A stretch of 12,837 nt of DNA from NCBI GenBank assembly GCA_029934675.1, contig JAOZLT010000007.1, positions 1-12,837 of the forward strand, in the 5' to 3' direction. The notes beneath the pieces were generated by a model. The model saw nothing but the letters and a program-made list of their open reading frames with translations. It did not search any database and had not been told where the DNA came from. Below are positions 1 to 6,648 of this stretch, in pieces. How positions within the stretch are numbered: the first letter of the stretch is position 1; each line of letters starts with the position of its first letter. Origin of the DNA: Candidatus Altimarinota bacterium. GTDB taxonomy: Bacteria; Patescibacteriota; Gracilibacteria; UM-FILTER-43-11. A program made the translations under genes and the position numbers.

Positions 1-72
1 CGAAGCGTTTGTAATTTTGTAATAATGAACGAGCGCAAGCGAGAGAATGTTTATAATCTTGTAATTAAATTA

Positions 73-1041
73 ATGCGTCACTATATAGCTACATCGGAGG
101 AAACGGGAATGAGACTTGATCAGTACCTGACAAAAGTAAAACCAGACCTAACTCGTTCATTTATTCAAAAACTCATTAAAGGTGGTTCTGTTTTTGTGAA
201 TAATAAAAAAATTACCAAATCCTCTTATAAGCTCAAGGAAGAAAATGAATTAACTGTCATCATACCGTCGATTAAGGAGATAGGTATTGTTGCGGAAGAT
301 ATACCACTTGATATTGTATATGAAGATGAGGATGTTATTGTAGTAAATAAGCCAGCTGGCATGGTAGTACATCCCACCGACCATGGGGCACATGTTTCGG
401 GCACGCTCGTAAATGCCGTATTGTACTATTGTAAAGATACTCTAAGCGGGATTGGTGGTGAGAAACGACCAGGTATTGTACATAGACTAGATAAGGATAC
501 TTCCGGTCTTATTATTGTGGCAAAAAATGACCGTGCTCATAACTATGTAGCTAAACAAATTCATGATAGGAAAGTTACTAAACGATATATTGCCCTTTTA
601 AAAGGTCATCTAGCCCCAAAAGAAGGTAGTATCGAAGCTCCACTGGAAAAACTGCATGGTGATAAAGATATGCGTGTGTCAGGCCGTAAGAAAGCAAAAT
701 ATGCACTTACACATTATAAAGTACGGAAATACGTAGGCGATTATAGTCTTGTGGAAGTACAGATTGTCACAGGTCGTACACATCAGATTAGAGTGCATTT
801 CGCATCTATCGGGCACCCTGTTTGTGGGGATAAAATGTATGGGCTTGAAACTCGAAATCCGAAATCCGAAATCCGAAGGAAATCCAAATCTCTAAACTTA
901 AAACTCGAAAAGGCAGGATTAAATAGACAATTCCTTCATGCGGCGTATTTGAAATTTAAACTACCGAAAAACGACGAAGTAATTGAATTGACTAGTAGAT
1001 TACCTGAGGATCTTGTGGCTGTATTAAAAACAATTGTATAA
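73..1041 (+). CDS. rluD: Large-subunit pseudouridine synthase, RluD/RluA family
   Basis: Isomerises specific uridines to pseudouridine in 23S rRNA. An N-terminal S4 RNA-binding domain (from MRLDQYL, with the RSFIQKLIKGG helix) is followed by the RluA-type catalytic core. The signature PGIVHRLDKDTSG carries the catalytic Asp, and GRTHQIRVH and GHPVCGDKMYG are typical of RluC/RluD enzymes. The C-terminal RQFLHA block is also present, so the protein is complete. The frame is open from 25, but the ATG at 73 keeps the family-like residues IATSEETG before the S4 domain and lies just after a TATAAT at 52-57. The ATG at 109 has GGAGG at 96-100, but those bases also encode the conserved Ser-Glu-Glu, so they may not be a real ribosome-binding site. 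A lysine- and serine-rich loop after MYG is made of repeat DNA (see 854-885). Family assignment is firm; the exact target uridines cannot be read from sequence. Confidence 0.95.
   Translation: MRHYIATSEETGMRLDQYLTKVKPDLTRSFIQKLIKGGSVFVNNKKITKSSYKLKEENELTVIIPSIKEIGIVAEDIPLDIVYEDEDVIVVNKPAGMVVHPTDHGAHVSGTLVNAVLYYCKDTLSGIGGEKRPGIVHRLDKDTSGLIIVAKNDRAHNYVAKQIHDRKVTKRYIALLKGHLAPKEGSIEAPLEKLHGDKDMRVSGRKKAKYALTHYKVRKYVGDYSLVEVQIVTGRTHQIRVHFASIGHPVCGDKMYGLETRNPKSEIRRKSKSLNLKLEKAGLNRQFLHAAYLKFKLPKNDEVIELTSRLPEDLVAVLKTIV
854..885 (+). repeat. GAAATCC tandem repeat inside rluD
   Basis: GAAATCC occurs three times head to tail (854-860, 861-867, 868-874) and again at 879-885. It is translated in frame as the RNPKSEIRRKSK part of the loop between the MYG and RQFLHA blocks of RluD. 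The same word is found in the spacer at 1042-1132, and related copies lie in yggS and upstream of infB, so it belongs to a dispersed repeat family and is not ancestral coding sequence. Confidence 0.75.
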
Positions 1042-1132
1042 AATATCGAAATCCGAATCTCGAAACTCGAAGGAATTTCGAATATTCAAAATTTCAAATT
1101 CGAATTTGTTTCGTATTTCGGATTTCGATATT
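1042..1132. terminator. Long inverted repeat between convergent rluD and rplU
   Basis: The outer arms 1042-1057 and 1117-1132 are perfect 16-bp complements. A 3-nt internal loop is followed by CGAAAC (1061-1066) against GTTTCG (1108-1113), and further in AATTTCGAAT (1074-1083) pairs with ATTCGAATT (1098-1106) with one bulge. It starts immediately after the rluD stop and ends 19 bp before the rplU stop, so it can act as a terminator in both directions; T-runs follow on the right. The arms consist of the GAAATCC-type repeat, so a repeat element may have been recruited as terminator. Confidence 0.65.
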
Positions 1133-1151
1133 CGGATTTTTTATCCCAGAA

Positions 1152-1463
1152 TTATTTTACAGCAGTAATCTCAACTTCAGTATAAGATTGTCTATGCCCC
1201 TGTCTTAATTCAAATCTTTTCTTTGGCTTCTTTTTGATAACAACAATTTTTTTATGTCTGCCGTGCTCTTTAACGCTTAGCTCAACAGAAGCACCTGATA
1301 CATAAGGTGTACCTATATCTGTTTTACTTCCATCGGATCTTAAGAGTACCTTGTCGATTTTAACCTTATCCCCCTCCTTTGTATCTTTAAGCTTTTCTGT
1401 TTTTAACACGTCTCCTTTTTCTACTTTGTGCTGTTTTCCAGCGATTTCTACTATTGCAAACAT
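1152..1463 (-). CDS. rplU: 50S ribosomal protein L21
   Basis: A 103-aa protein of normal length for L21, a structural protein that binds 23S rRNA in the large subunit. It opens with MFAIVEIAGKQHKVEKGD and ends with the conserved ELRQGHRQSYTEVEI region, both diagnostic for the family; a lysine-rich stretch precedes the QGHRQ motif. The start ATG lies 14 bp after the stop of the csaB-like gene on the same strand, so the two are probably cotranscribed. No Shine-Dalgarno sequence is seen. In many bacteria rpmA (L27) follows rplU, but here the next feature is the long inverted repeat and the convergent rluD, so the usual pair is broken in this window. Confidence 0.96.
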   Translation of the reverse strand: MFAIVEIAGKQHKVEKGDVLKTEKLKDTKEGDKVKIDKVLLRSDGSKTDIGTPYVSGASVELSVKEHGRHKKIVVIKKKPKKRFELRQGHRQSYTEVEITAVK

Positions 1464-1477
1464 GATTTGTTGGGTTA

Positions 1478-2602
1478 TTAATCTTCTTTTTGCTCGGGGA
1501 TTTTAGCAGTTTCACTTCTTTTGGTCAATGTTTTTATAAAACCTTCAAAGTATTTTATATTTTTTTCAGCAAGTTCTTTCAGATCTTGATTTCTTCTCTT
1601 CTGAAAAACTTTAACATTATTATAATCTACTGAAAGACGTGACATTTTTTTCTCCAGATTCTCAGGTGTCAGTTCACTAATTGGAAGCATATATGGCTCT
1701 AAAACTGAATGTTTATATAAACTGTCCACTTTATGGCTATAACTGATTGCCAATGCCGGTGTGTTGGTGAGAATTGCAGCTATTAAAAAATGATATCTCA
1801 TGCCGATTGCAAATTCCGCCTGTTTCATAGTCTCTAAAAGCTCAGAAAAATGCCTTGGCTTAAGTAGTACCCCACCCACCTTCTTTATTAGTGGATCGAT
1901 TATACGATGGTCATGTTCTTTAATACTCTGCATACAGACAAAAATAAATTTTGCGTTCTTTTCTTTTTTTAATTTTTCAATGTAATGAGTAAATGTAAAT
2001 ATTATCTTATGATTATATTTAAGCCATGGGCGCAATGAAATGATGTATGTGTGAGGTTGCCTACTATGTTCTTGCTCAACGTACTTAAATAAAAAAGCAG
2101 GGTCTGAGGTAATTTCTATATTATCTAGAGGTAACCCAAGCTTATGCAGATAGTTTTGGGATGTATGATCCCTAACCGTTATCCCAGAAGCGTAACTATA
2201 TATCCACTTAGTTAGTTTCTTGCCAATCCAAGTTTTTAGAGGCCCAATACCTGTTGCATAGATAAAAAGAGGCTTTTTGAATAACTTTACCCAAAAAATT
2301 TGCCACGCCCATAAAAAGCATGCGAATAGATATTCATCCTGCATCAACCCACCACCACCTAAAATTACTGCGTCGACTGAGTGTAGTGCTTTTATAGAAC
2401 GTTTGAAGCCATATCTAAAAAATGAACGAAGACCCAATGGAAAAATCGGAGCTGATTTTACCCCCAAATCTTTATGTGTAGAACTTGGGTTTGAGGAAAA
2501 TACTGTAAATTCGTGATCTGGATGACTCTTTAATATTGCACGAAGGATAGATCCATCGCCAATATTAGTTGCCCCGTAATTTCCAATTAATCCAATTTTC
2601 AT
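1478..2602 (-). CDS. csaB: Polysaccharide pyruvyl transferase family protein (CsaB-like)
   Basis: A 374-aa member of the polysaccharide pyruvyl transferase family (PF04230), whose characterised members such as CsaB add ketal-linked pyruvate to cell-wall polysaccharide, for example to anchor S-layer proteins. Visible motifs are the N-terminal GNYGATNIGDGSIL, the glycine-rich ILGGGGLMQDE near residue 80, FIYATGIGPL, and the GMRYHFLIAAI segment near residue 270 corresponding to the family's GxRxH region. Length is typical. It lies between two ribosomal protein genes on the same strand, 14 bp before rplU and 55 bp after rplS, so it is probably read in one transcript with a weak hairpin in front of it. 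The family is clear; which sugar is modified is unknown, and the symbol is by similarity only. The last 20 residues are charged and may be lineage-specific. Confidence 0.85.
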   Translation of the reverse strand: MKIGLIGNYGATNIGDGSILRAILKSHPDHEFTVFSSNPSSTHKDLGVKSAPIFPLGLRSFFRYGFKRSIKALHSVDAVILGGGGLMQDEYLFACFLWAWQIFWVKLFKKPLFIYATGIGPLKTWIGKKLTKWIYSYASGITVRDHTSQNYLHKLGLPLDNIEITSDPAFLFKYVEQEHSRQPHTYIISLRPWLKYNHKIIFTFTHYIEKLKKEKNAKFIFVCMQSIKEHDHRIIDPLIKKVGGVLLKPRHFSELLETMKQAEFAIGMRYHFLIAAILTNTPALAISYSHKVDSLYKHSVLEPYMLPISELTPENLEKKMSRLSVDYNNVKVFQKRRNQDLKELAEKNIKYFEGFIKTLTKRSETAKIPEQKED

Positions 2603-2610
2603 ATATCTAA

Positions 2611-2631
2611 AAGCCCTTATGGACAGGGCTT
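2611..2631 (-). terminator. Hairpin between rplS and the csaB-like gene
   Basis: AAGCCC and GGGCTT form a 6-bp GC-containing stem with a 9-nt loop. On the minus strand the stem is followed by a short T-run just before the csaB-like start codon. It looks like a weak terminator or attenuator that could lower transcription of the downstream genes relative to rplS, or a processing site. Confidence 0.45.
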
Positions 2632-2657
2632 AATAATTAGCTAATTTTTGAATATAA

Positions 2658-3386
2658 TTATTCAGAAGCTTTATCTTTAGATTCCTTCTCCGCCTGTTGT
2701 GGCTCCTCGCTGTTACTTTGTGGATCCACTCCTTCGTCGTCGTGTGACTCCGACTGTGGTTTATCAACAGGTACTTCTAGCTCTGGATCTGCAAGAGCTT
2801 TCTCTTCCTTTTTACCCTCTTCATTGCGAGAGTCATCATTCTCACCTTCAGGAATTGGAGTCGATTCTTCAGAAGTCTCAACTGTTTTACTAGCTTCTTC
2901 TGCACCTTCGACAGACTCAGAGTTTTCTACAATGTCTTCGGCTACTTTTACCTCTTCCTTCTTTTTTTTCTCATCCGCGGATACTGCTTCCTGGATCATA
3001 GCTTCCATTTTTATCTCTTCCGCTTCCCTTTCTTTATCAGTAACATGGCGCTCTTGTAAACGCGCAGACTTACCGGAACGTTCACGCATGTAGTAAAGTT
3101 TAGCACGCCTTACTTTCGCCTTCTTTTTAACCTCAATTTTAATAATATTTGGAGAATGGATTGGAAACACTTTTTCTACACCTATACCTGATATAATCTT
3201 ACGTACTGTGATAGTTTTTTCAAAAGTAGCACCGTGTCCAACTTTAATAACCAAGCCCTCAAAAATCTGAGTCCTTTCTTTCTCACCCTCTTTAATTCTT
3301 TGGTGTACACGAATAGTGTAACCAGTTTTGACTTCTGGTATTCGCTTAAGTTGATTTTGTGTTACTTCTTTGATTAAGGGGTGCAT
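2658..3386 (-). CDS. rplS: 50S ribosomal protein L19 with long acidic C-terminal extension
   Basis: Residues 1 to about 113 are a normal L19, which sits at the 30S-50S interface. They include the TGYTIRVHQRIKEGEKERTQ strand region, FEGLVIKVGHGATFEKTITVR, GIGVEKVFPIHSPNI and the ending RRAKLYYMRERSGKSAR. The protein then continues for about 125 residues of low-complexity Glu/Lys/Ser/Asp sequence with many EE and EK runs and no fold that I recognise. Typical bacterial L19 is about 115 aa, so the extension doubles the protein. The frame is uninterrupted and no internal start suggests a separate gene. The start ATG is the only one fitting the conserved N-terminus; no Shine-Dalgarno sequence is seen. 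It heads a minus-strand cluster with the csaB-like gene and rplU. Confidence 0.95.
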   Translation of the reverse strand: MHPLIKEVTQNQLKRIPEVKTGYTIRVHQRIKEGEKERTQIFEGLVIKVGHGATFEKTITVRKIISGIGVEKVFPIHSPNIIKIEVKKKAKVRRAKLYYMRERSGKSARLQERHVTDKEREAEEIKMEAMIQEAVSADEKKKKEEVKVAEDIVENSESVEGAEEASKTVETSEESTPIPEGENDDSRNEEGKKEEKALADPELEVPVDKPQSESHDDEGVDPQSNSEEPQQAEKESKDKASE

Positions 3387-3510
3387 CTTCGAAATTTTAA
3401 ATTTTAAATTTTCTCTTCAAGTCTGAGCATACGTTAAGTTTAATTAAATTCAAGTTTGTTGTTTTATTGTTACTACCTCAGAGTCGAATGACAATTTTTA
3501 ATTTAACCTT

Positions 3511-3516
3511 ATTATA
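3511..3516 (-). promoter_or_regulatory. Possible -10 box for rplS
   Basis: A perfect TATAAT on the minus strand, 125 bp upstream of the rplS start, with no good -35 at the usual distance. If used, the rplS transcript has a leader of roughly 115 nt, which is long enough for an autogenous regulatory RNA, though I see no convincing fold. Confidence 0.35.
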
Positions 3517-3585
3517 AACCAAAAATTGCTTGTATAATTTAGAGATTTTATTGAGAGAATGCAAGAGAATTTTAGTGCGAGTGCG

Positions 3586-3642
3586 AGTCTCAAGTCTCAA
3601 AAGCTATTACAACACTTATGACTAGTACTCGCACTTGAGACT
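3586..3642. terminator. Inverted repeat downstream of the wHTH gene
   Basis: AGTCTCAAGT (3586-3595) is the perfect complement of ACTTGAGACT (3633-3642). A second, competing pair is AGTGCGAGT (3574-3582) with ACTCGCACT (3627-3635). It ends 5 bp from the stop of the minus-strand gene that begins at 4222 and separates it from the rplS promoter region. It probably terminates that gene; repeated GTGCGA and CTCAAG words suggest a repeat origin. Confidence 0.5.
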
Positions 3643-3646
3643 ATTT

Positions 3647-4222
3647 TTAGTATCTAATTTTCTCCAATTCTTTCTTTAATCTATTCACCGTTACAATTGT
3701 TTTATCATCCAAGAACAGATCTCTGATAAATTTGTCTTTGCATTCCAGACGATATAAAAAATCCCTCTTTGTCATACTGGTAAATTTAAGGTCTTTTCCC
3801 ATTTTTGAGCTTTCAGATAAAAGCTTTTGAAGTTCATCTTTATCAATATCGCCAACAACCAAAAGGTCTATTGCTGAATTTTCTCCTACAAATATTCCTG
3901 AAAGCAACAAAAGGTCAACATCTCCCATTTTTCCGATTTTTTTAATCAAATCAGTATCATTATTCATTGCTTTTAAAAGAATGTCTCTAAGTTCGTTAAA
4001 AATCAAAAAATCTTTATTCGTATAATAGTATTTTTTCCTGTTCTTTGAGCGACTTTTTAAAAGACCAATCTTTTTAAGATTATCCAATTCACGACGAATT
4101 GAGTTAATCTGCTCATCAAGTTTACGTGTCAGCTCGCGGATAAAATACTCCTCATCCGGATTTAATAAGAATGTTGTTAGAAGTTTTATTCGGGCTTTGG
4201 AACTAAAAAGAGCTTTTAGCAT
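3647..4222 (-). CDS. Winged-helix regulator with nucleotidyltransferase-like C-terminal domain
   Basis: A 191-aa protein with an ArsR-like winged helix at about residues 1-75: SSKARIKLLTTFLLNPDEEYFIRELTRKL, a recognition-helix region INSIRRELDNLKKIGLL and the wing SRSKNRKKYYYTN. The C-terminal half contains DVDLLLLSGIFVGE followed by IDLLVVGDID, which resembles the core of minimal nucleotidyltransferase-like domains, where two acidic residues bind metal. It is probably a DNA-binding protein, and any catalytic activity is unproven. Such HTH plus NTase-like proteins are, to my recollection, frequent in Patescibacteria. It is monocistronic, with its own promoter at 4382-4411 and an untranslated leader of about 150 nt. 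The ORF reading through that leader (4216-4404) looks non-coding. Confidence 0.75.
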   Translation of the reverse strand: MLKALFSSKARIKLLTTFLLNPDEEYFIRELTRKLDEQINSIRRELDNLKKIGLLKSRSKNRKKYYYTNKDFLIFNELRDILLKAMNNDTDLIKKIGKMGDVDLLLLSGIFVGENSAIDLLVVGDIDKDELQKLLSESSKMGKDLKFTSMTKRDFLYRLECKDKFIRDLFLDDKTIVTVNRLKKELEKIRY

Positions 4223-4381
4223 TGATTTTGAAATAAAAAAATAAGACCAAAGTTTGTTTTATTTGTACTTTTGCCTTTTTTATTTTGCTCCAATATTTTT
4301 ATGGACACATAATTTATACACAGCGCGTTTTTTATTTGCAAGAATTTTTTAGACAACTTGTCCAAGTAATTAAAGAAATAG

Positions 4382-4411
4382 CTTATACTAGCCAAAAATT
4401 GCAATTGACAA
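4382..4411 (-). promoter_or_regulatory. Promoter for the wHTH gene
   Basis: On the minus strand TTGTCA (4411-4406) is separated by 18 bp from TATAAG (4387-4382); each box matches the sigma-70 consensus at five of six positions. The predicted start near 4375 leaves a leader of about 150 nt before the ATG at 4222. Confidence 0.55.
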
Positions 4412-4415
4412 AAAA

Positions 4416-4449
4416 GTAAAAAATTATTTTATCAGAAATAATTTTTTAC
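4416..4449. terminator. Perfect 14-bp inverted repeat after the membrane peptide gene
   Basis: Arms 4416-4429 and 4436-4449 are exact complements around the 6-nt loop TATCAG. The stem is almost all A-T with a T-run in each arm. It starts 23 bp beyond the stop of the 4473-4712 gene and abuts the next promoter, which fits a terminator even though the stem is GC-poor. Confidence 0.5.
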
Positions 4450-4472
4450 TCATGGGTATTTTTTGTGTCCGC

Positions 4473-4712
4473 CTATTCTTTATCGTCCTCACCTTCTTCA
4501 TCGTCCATTTCATTCTCCTTTGGCATTTTCCAAAATAAAACCAATAATCCCCCCATAACTGTACCTAATGCAGCGGCTTGAAATAACACAAAAGTAGCAT
4601 TTGATGTTGCGTTTATCAAATACCATGTACAAGAAGCGCCAATTTGAGGCAGAGCTAATACAAGGATTAATAAAAATACGATTATCGCACCAACTAAATA
4701 TAGAAGTCTCAT
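4473..4712 (-). CDS. Small two-helix membrane protein, unknown function
   Basis: A 79-aa protein that I do not recognise by name. Residues 4-25 are a strongly hydrophobic helix (VGAIIVFLLILVLALPQIG). A short polar loop contains one Cys (SCTWYLINATSNAT), and residues 42-63 form a second hydrophobic segment with small residues (AAALGTVMGGLLVLFW). The tail from about 64 is charged and acidic (ENEMDDEEGEDDKE). This predicts a two-pass inner-membrane protein with both termini on the same side. The composition is protein-like and the gene is flanked by an inverted repeat downstream and by yggS divergently upstream, so it is probably real. Small membrane proteins of this kind are common in reduced genomes. 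Confidence 0.7.
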   Translation of the reverse strand: MRLLYLVGAIIVFLLILVLALPQIGASCTWYLINATSNATFVLFQAAALGTVMGGLLVLFWKMPKENEMDDEEGEDDKE

Positions 4713-4776
4713 GTTTTTTTATTTAATTTTCTATCGATTCAATTTTATCATAGCTTGTATCTTGTAATCAATAAAA

Positions 4777-4809
4777 GTCTTAAGCCTGCAGGTCGTATGT
4801 CTTAAGCCT
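4777..4809 (+). promoter_or_regulatory. Direct repeats upstream of yggS
   Basis: GTCTTAAGCCT occurs at 4777-4787 and again at 4799-4809, a 22-bp period or two turns of DNA. The second copy extends into the palindrome-like CTTAAGCCTTAAG ending where the -10 box begins. No convincing -35 hexamer exists here, so the repeats may bind an activator or repressor of yggS. The divergent 4473-4712 gene could share the site. Confidence 0.4.
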
Positions 4810-4815
4810 TAAGTG

Positions 4816-4821
4816 TATAAT
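4816..4821 (+). promoter_or_regulatory. -10 box placing the yggS transcript start on its ATG
   Basis: A perfect TATAAT ends 6 bp before the ATG at 4828. With normal spacing the transcription start falls on or next to that ATG, implying a leaderless mRNA. This argues against the GTG at 4813, which would lie upstream of the transcript start. Confidence 0.55.
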
Positions 4822-4827
4822 GTGCAT

Positions 4828-5502
4828 ATGAGCATTGAATCTAACATCAAAGTACTGCAAAAAGAGGTCGGGGAAAGAGTGAGAATAGTAGCTGTAACCA
4901 AAACCAGACCACTAAGCCAAGCATTAGAAGCAATTGATGCAGGCATTACTGATATGGGAGAGAGCCGGTTGCAGGAAGCACTTACCAAACTCCCAAACTT
5001 ACCAAACACAAACTCCCAAAAGTCTATCACCAAACACTTCATAGGCAGATTGCAGACTAATAAAGTAAAGGAGATTGTTGGTTTATTTGATGTAATACAG
5101 AGTGTAGATAGTCTGAAATTAGCCCGTAAGATTGACCAAGAATGTAGGAAGATAAGAAAAACCATGCCAATTCTAATTCAAGTAAATACCTCTGACGAAC
5201 CTCAAAAAGGCGGAGTATCGGTTGATGAATTAGATGATCTGATTGAGGGAATCTCTAAGTTACCGAATGTCAGACTGGAAGGACTTATGACTATTGCTGT
5301 GCGATCAGATGATAAAAGTAAGGTACGCGACTGTTTTCGGAAGCTAAATGAAAAATTCAAAAATGCTAAATTGGATTGCGAAATCAGAAATCAGAAATGC
5401 AAAATGTCCTGGCTCAGCATGGGAATGAGTGGAGACTACAAAATAGCCATAGAAGAAGGATCTAATATGGTGAGGATTGGGAGGGGGATATTTGATTCCT
5501 AA
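4828..5502 (+). CDS. yggS: PLP homeostasis protein YggS/PROSC family
   Basis: A cytoplasmic, non-catalytic pyridoxal-phosphate-binding protein of alanine-racemase N-terminal-like fold that buffers PLP. RIVAVTKTRP holds the PLP-binding Lys (residue 25 from this start). MGESRLQEAL corresponds to the family's GENxxQE motif, HFIGRLQTNKVKEIV and DVIQSVDSLKLARKID follow, and LSMGMSGDYKIAIEEGSNMVRIGRGIF is the C-terminal phosphate-binding region. The ATG at 4828 is chosen because TATAAT lies just upstream; a GTG at 4813 is in frame. A cysteine- and lysine-rich stretch, CEIRNQKCKM, right before LSMGMSGD is encoded by repeat DNA. The stop overlaps the stop of the convergent gene by 4 bp. Confidence 0.93.
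   Translation: MSIESNIKVLQKEVGERVRIVAVTKTRPLSQALEAIDAGITDMGESRLQEALTKLPNLPNTNSQKSITKHFIGRLQTNKVKEIVGLFDVIQSVDSLKLARKIDQECRKIRKTMPILIQVNTSDEPQKGGVSVDELDDLIEGISKLPNVRLEGLMTIAVRSDDKSKVRDCFRKLNEKFKNAKLDCEIRNQKCKMSWLSMGMSGDYKIAIEEGSNMVRIGRGIFDS
5378..5400 (+). repeat. AAATCAG repeat inside yggS
   Basis: Two tandem AAATCAG units are flanked by GCG and AAATGC and are read in frame as CEIRNQKC. A 16-bp block (5377-5392) is identical to the minus strand at 12804-12819 upstream of infB, which shows a dispersed repeat placed within a coding loop. Confidence 0.75.
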
Positions 5503-6047
5503 AATCCACCAACCCTTCTTTGTCTACTTCTGCGCTTTTTTATAGCTGCGATAGTTCCTCCTCCTACTTTTTCCCCTATCCCCATCTTTGCCTTCACACC
5601 TTTTATTAAGGCTGCAATTTTAACATTTGTTGCCCCCTTAAATCTGGCTTCAAGTTTAGGTCCGAATTTTACATGAACTTTGTCCAACTGTGTAGTCACA
5701 TCCTCTCCTATAGTATCAAATAATTCGGGATACTTGTCTTTAATACTATTCACATCATTAATAGCCTCTTTATAGATATCATTAAACATTTTGGCCATTA
5801 ATTTTAATGAATTATTATATTTTTCAACTTTATCAAACTGCCAATCCAGATGCTCTGATTTTGCCATTTTCTTATACGTATCAAGTTTTTTCATAAGGGC
5901 TGGCTTAGTCCTTTCAAATATCCTACTTAATCTGAAGTTATCTTTAGCAGCTTTTCCTAAAGTCTTGTTGCTAAAATCTACTTTAAAATCCATGAGCTCT
6001 TTCCCCTTTTTCTTAACAACTTTGATTGGTTCAAATTTTTCCGGCAT
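5499..6047 (-). CDS. Basic protein of unknown function, second gene of a two-gene operon
   Basis: I do not recognise this protein. From the ATG at 6047 it is 182 aa, begins MPEKFEPIKVVKKKGKE, is rich in Lys through a mostly helical middle (KLDTYKKMAKSEHLDWQFDK and further), and ends in a Gly/Lys/Arg tail (KKRRSRQRRVGGF) that could bind nucleic acid. The frame is open to 6074, but that start would overlap the upstream gene's stop; the ATG at 6047 begins 4 bp after it and is preferred. The spacing implies coupling to the 6052-6369 gene. It ends tail to tail with yggS, the two stop codons overlapping by 4 bp. Confidence 0.7.
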   Translation of the reverse strand: MPEKFEPIKVVKKKGKELMDFKVDFSNKTLGKAAKDNFRLSRIFERTKPALMKKLDTYKKMAKSEHLDWQFDKVEKYNNSLKLMAKMFNDIYKEAINDVNSIKDKYPELFDTIGEDVTTQLDKVHVKFGPKLEARFKGATNVKIAALIKGVKAKMGIGEKVGGGTIAAIKKRRSRQRRVGGF

Positions 6048-6051
6048 CTTA

Positions 6052-6369
6052 TTAAAGATTAGATAGTAAATCATCGGCCTTCTTAGAAGTTTCTACTTCT
6101 TCTGACTTCGAAGCTTTTTTTATATCGGATTGTATTTCCTTGTCCATTTTTTCCATATCTCGGTTTGCCTTTTCATATAATGCATTTTGGGCCTTCATAA
6201 ATTTCTCATTCACCGCAAGCATTTCTTTTGCCATATTCAAATAACCTACAATCCCCTCCTTCTCCTCATCAGAGAATATATCCGCATTCTTCATTATTCC
6301 CTCGTAGTTCTCAGGAGTAAGAATATCTTTGTTCTGCTCTATAATTTTTAGTAGTTCTCTTTTCGTCAT
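6052..6369 (-). CDS. Small helical protein of unknown function, first gene of a two-gene operon
   Basis: A 105-aa, mostly charged protein that I cannot assign. It begins MTKRELLKIIEQNKDILTPENYEGI and appears all-helical, with a likely coiled coil over roughly residues 40-95 (heptad-like Leu/Met/Ala spacing, ending KASKSEEVETSKKADDLLSNL). No membrane segment or signal peptide is seen. It has a good promoter at 6387-6415 with a leader of about 11 nt and is followed after 4 bp by the 5499-6047 gene, so the two products probably act together. It marks the left edge of the accessory region. Confidence 0.7.
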   Translation of the reverse strand: MTKRELLKIIEQNKDILTPENYEGIMKNADIFSDEEKEGIVGYLNMAKEMLAVNEKFMKAQNALYEKANRDMEKMDKEIQSDIKKASKSEEVETSKKADDLLSNL

Positions 6370-6386
6370 ATTTTTATTATTATTTT

Positions 6387-6415
6387 ATTATACCAGAAAA
6401 AATCGTAAATCACAA
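6387..6415 (-). promoter_or_regulatory. Promoter of the two-gene operon
   Basis: On the minus strand TTGTGA (6415-6410), a 17-bp spacer and a perfect TATAAT (6392-6387). The predicted transcript starts near 6380, about 11 nt before the ATG; no Shine-Dalgarno sequence is present. Confidence 0.7.
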
Positions 6416-6589
6416 GTCATATACCACCCCACTGTAAACTCGGATCAGGAGTTTTTTCCTCCGAGAAAATTTTAGTATAAAATAAGATATGATTAGGAGG
6501 TTTTTCGTTTGAATTAAATTTAATTAGAATTCTCTAACCTTTGAGATGGGAAGTAAGCCATTTTCTAATGATGAAAAACAGCCTATTTT

Positions 6590-6648
6590 AATTGTCTGAA
6601 CCCCGATTCTCGGGATTAAAGGATTGTATGGATTTTGCAGATTGATTA
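6590..6648. repeat. Dispersed-repeat-like segment
   Basis: Contains ATTGTCTGAACCCCGATT and GGATTAAAGGATTG, words that, from memory, belong to short repeats scattered in Bacteroidota and other environmental genomes. CCGATTCTCGG inside it is an imperfect palindrome. There is no second copy in this window, so the call rests on recollection. Between 6458 and this segment I see no gene. Confidence 0.35.

Noticed and set aside
854..874. CRISPR array
   Set aside because: The repeated units are 7-bp tandem words without spacers and lie inside rluD.
4216..4404. 62-codon minus-strand ORF upstream of the wHTH gene
   Set aside because: It overlaps the next start, covers a promoter's transcribed leader, is biased to Phe/Asn/Lys as expected from AT-rich DNA, and has no recognisable domain.
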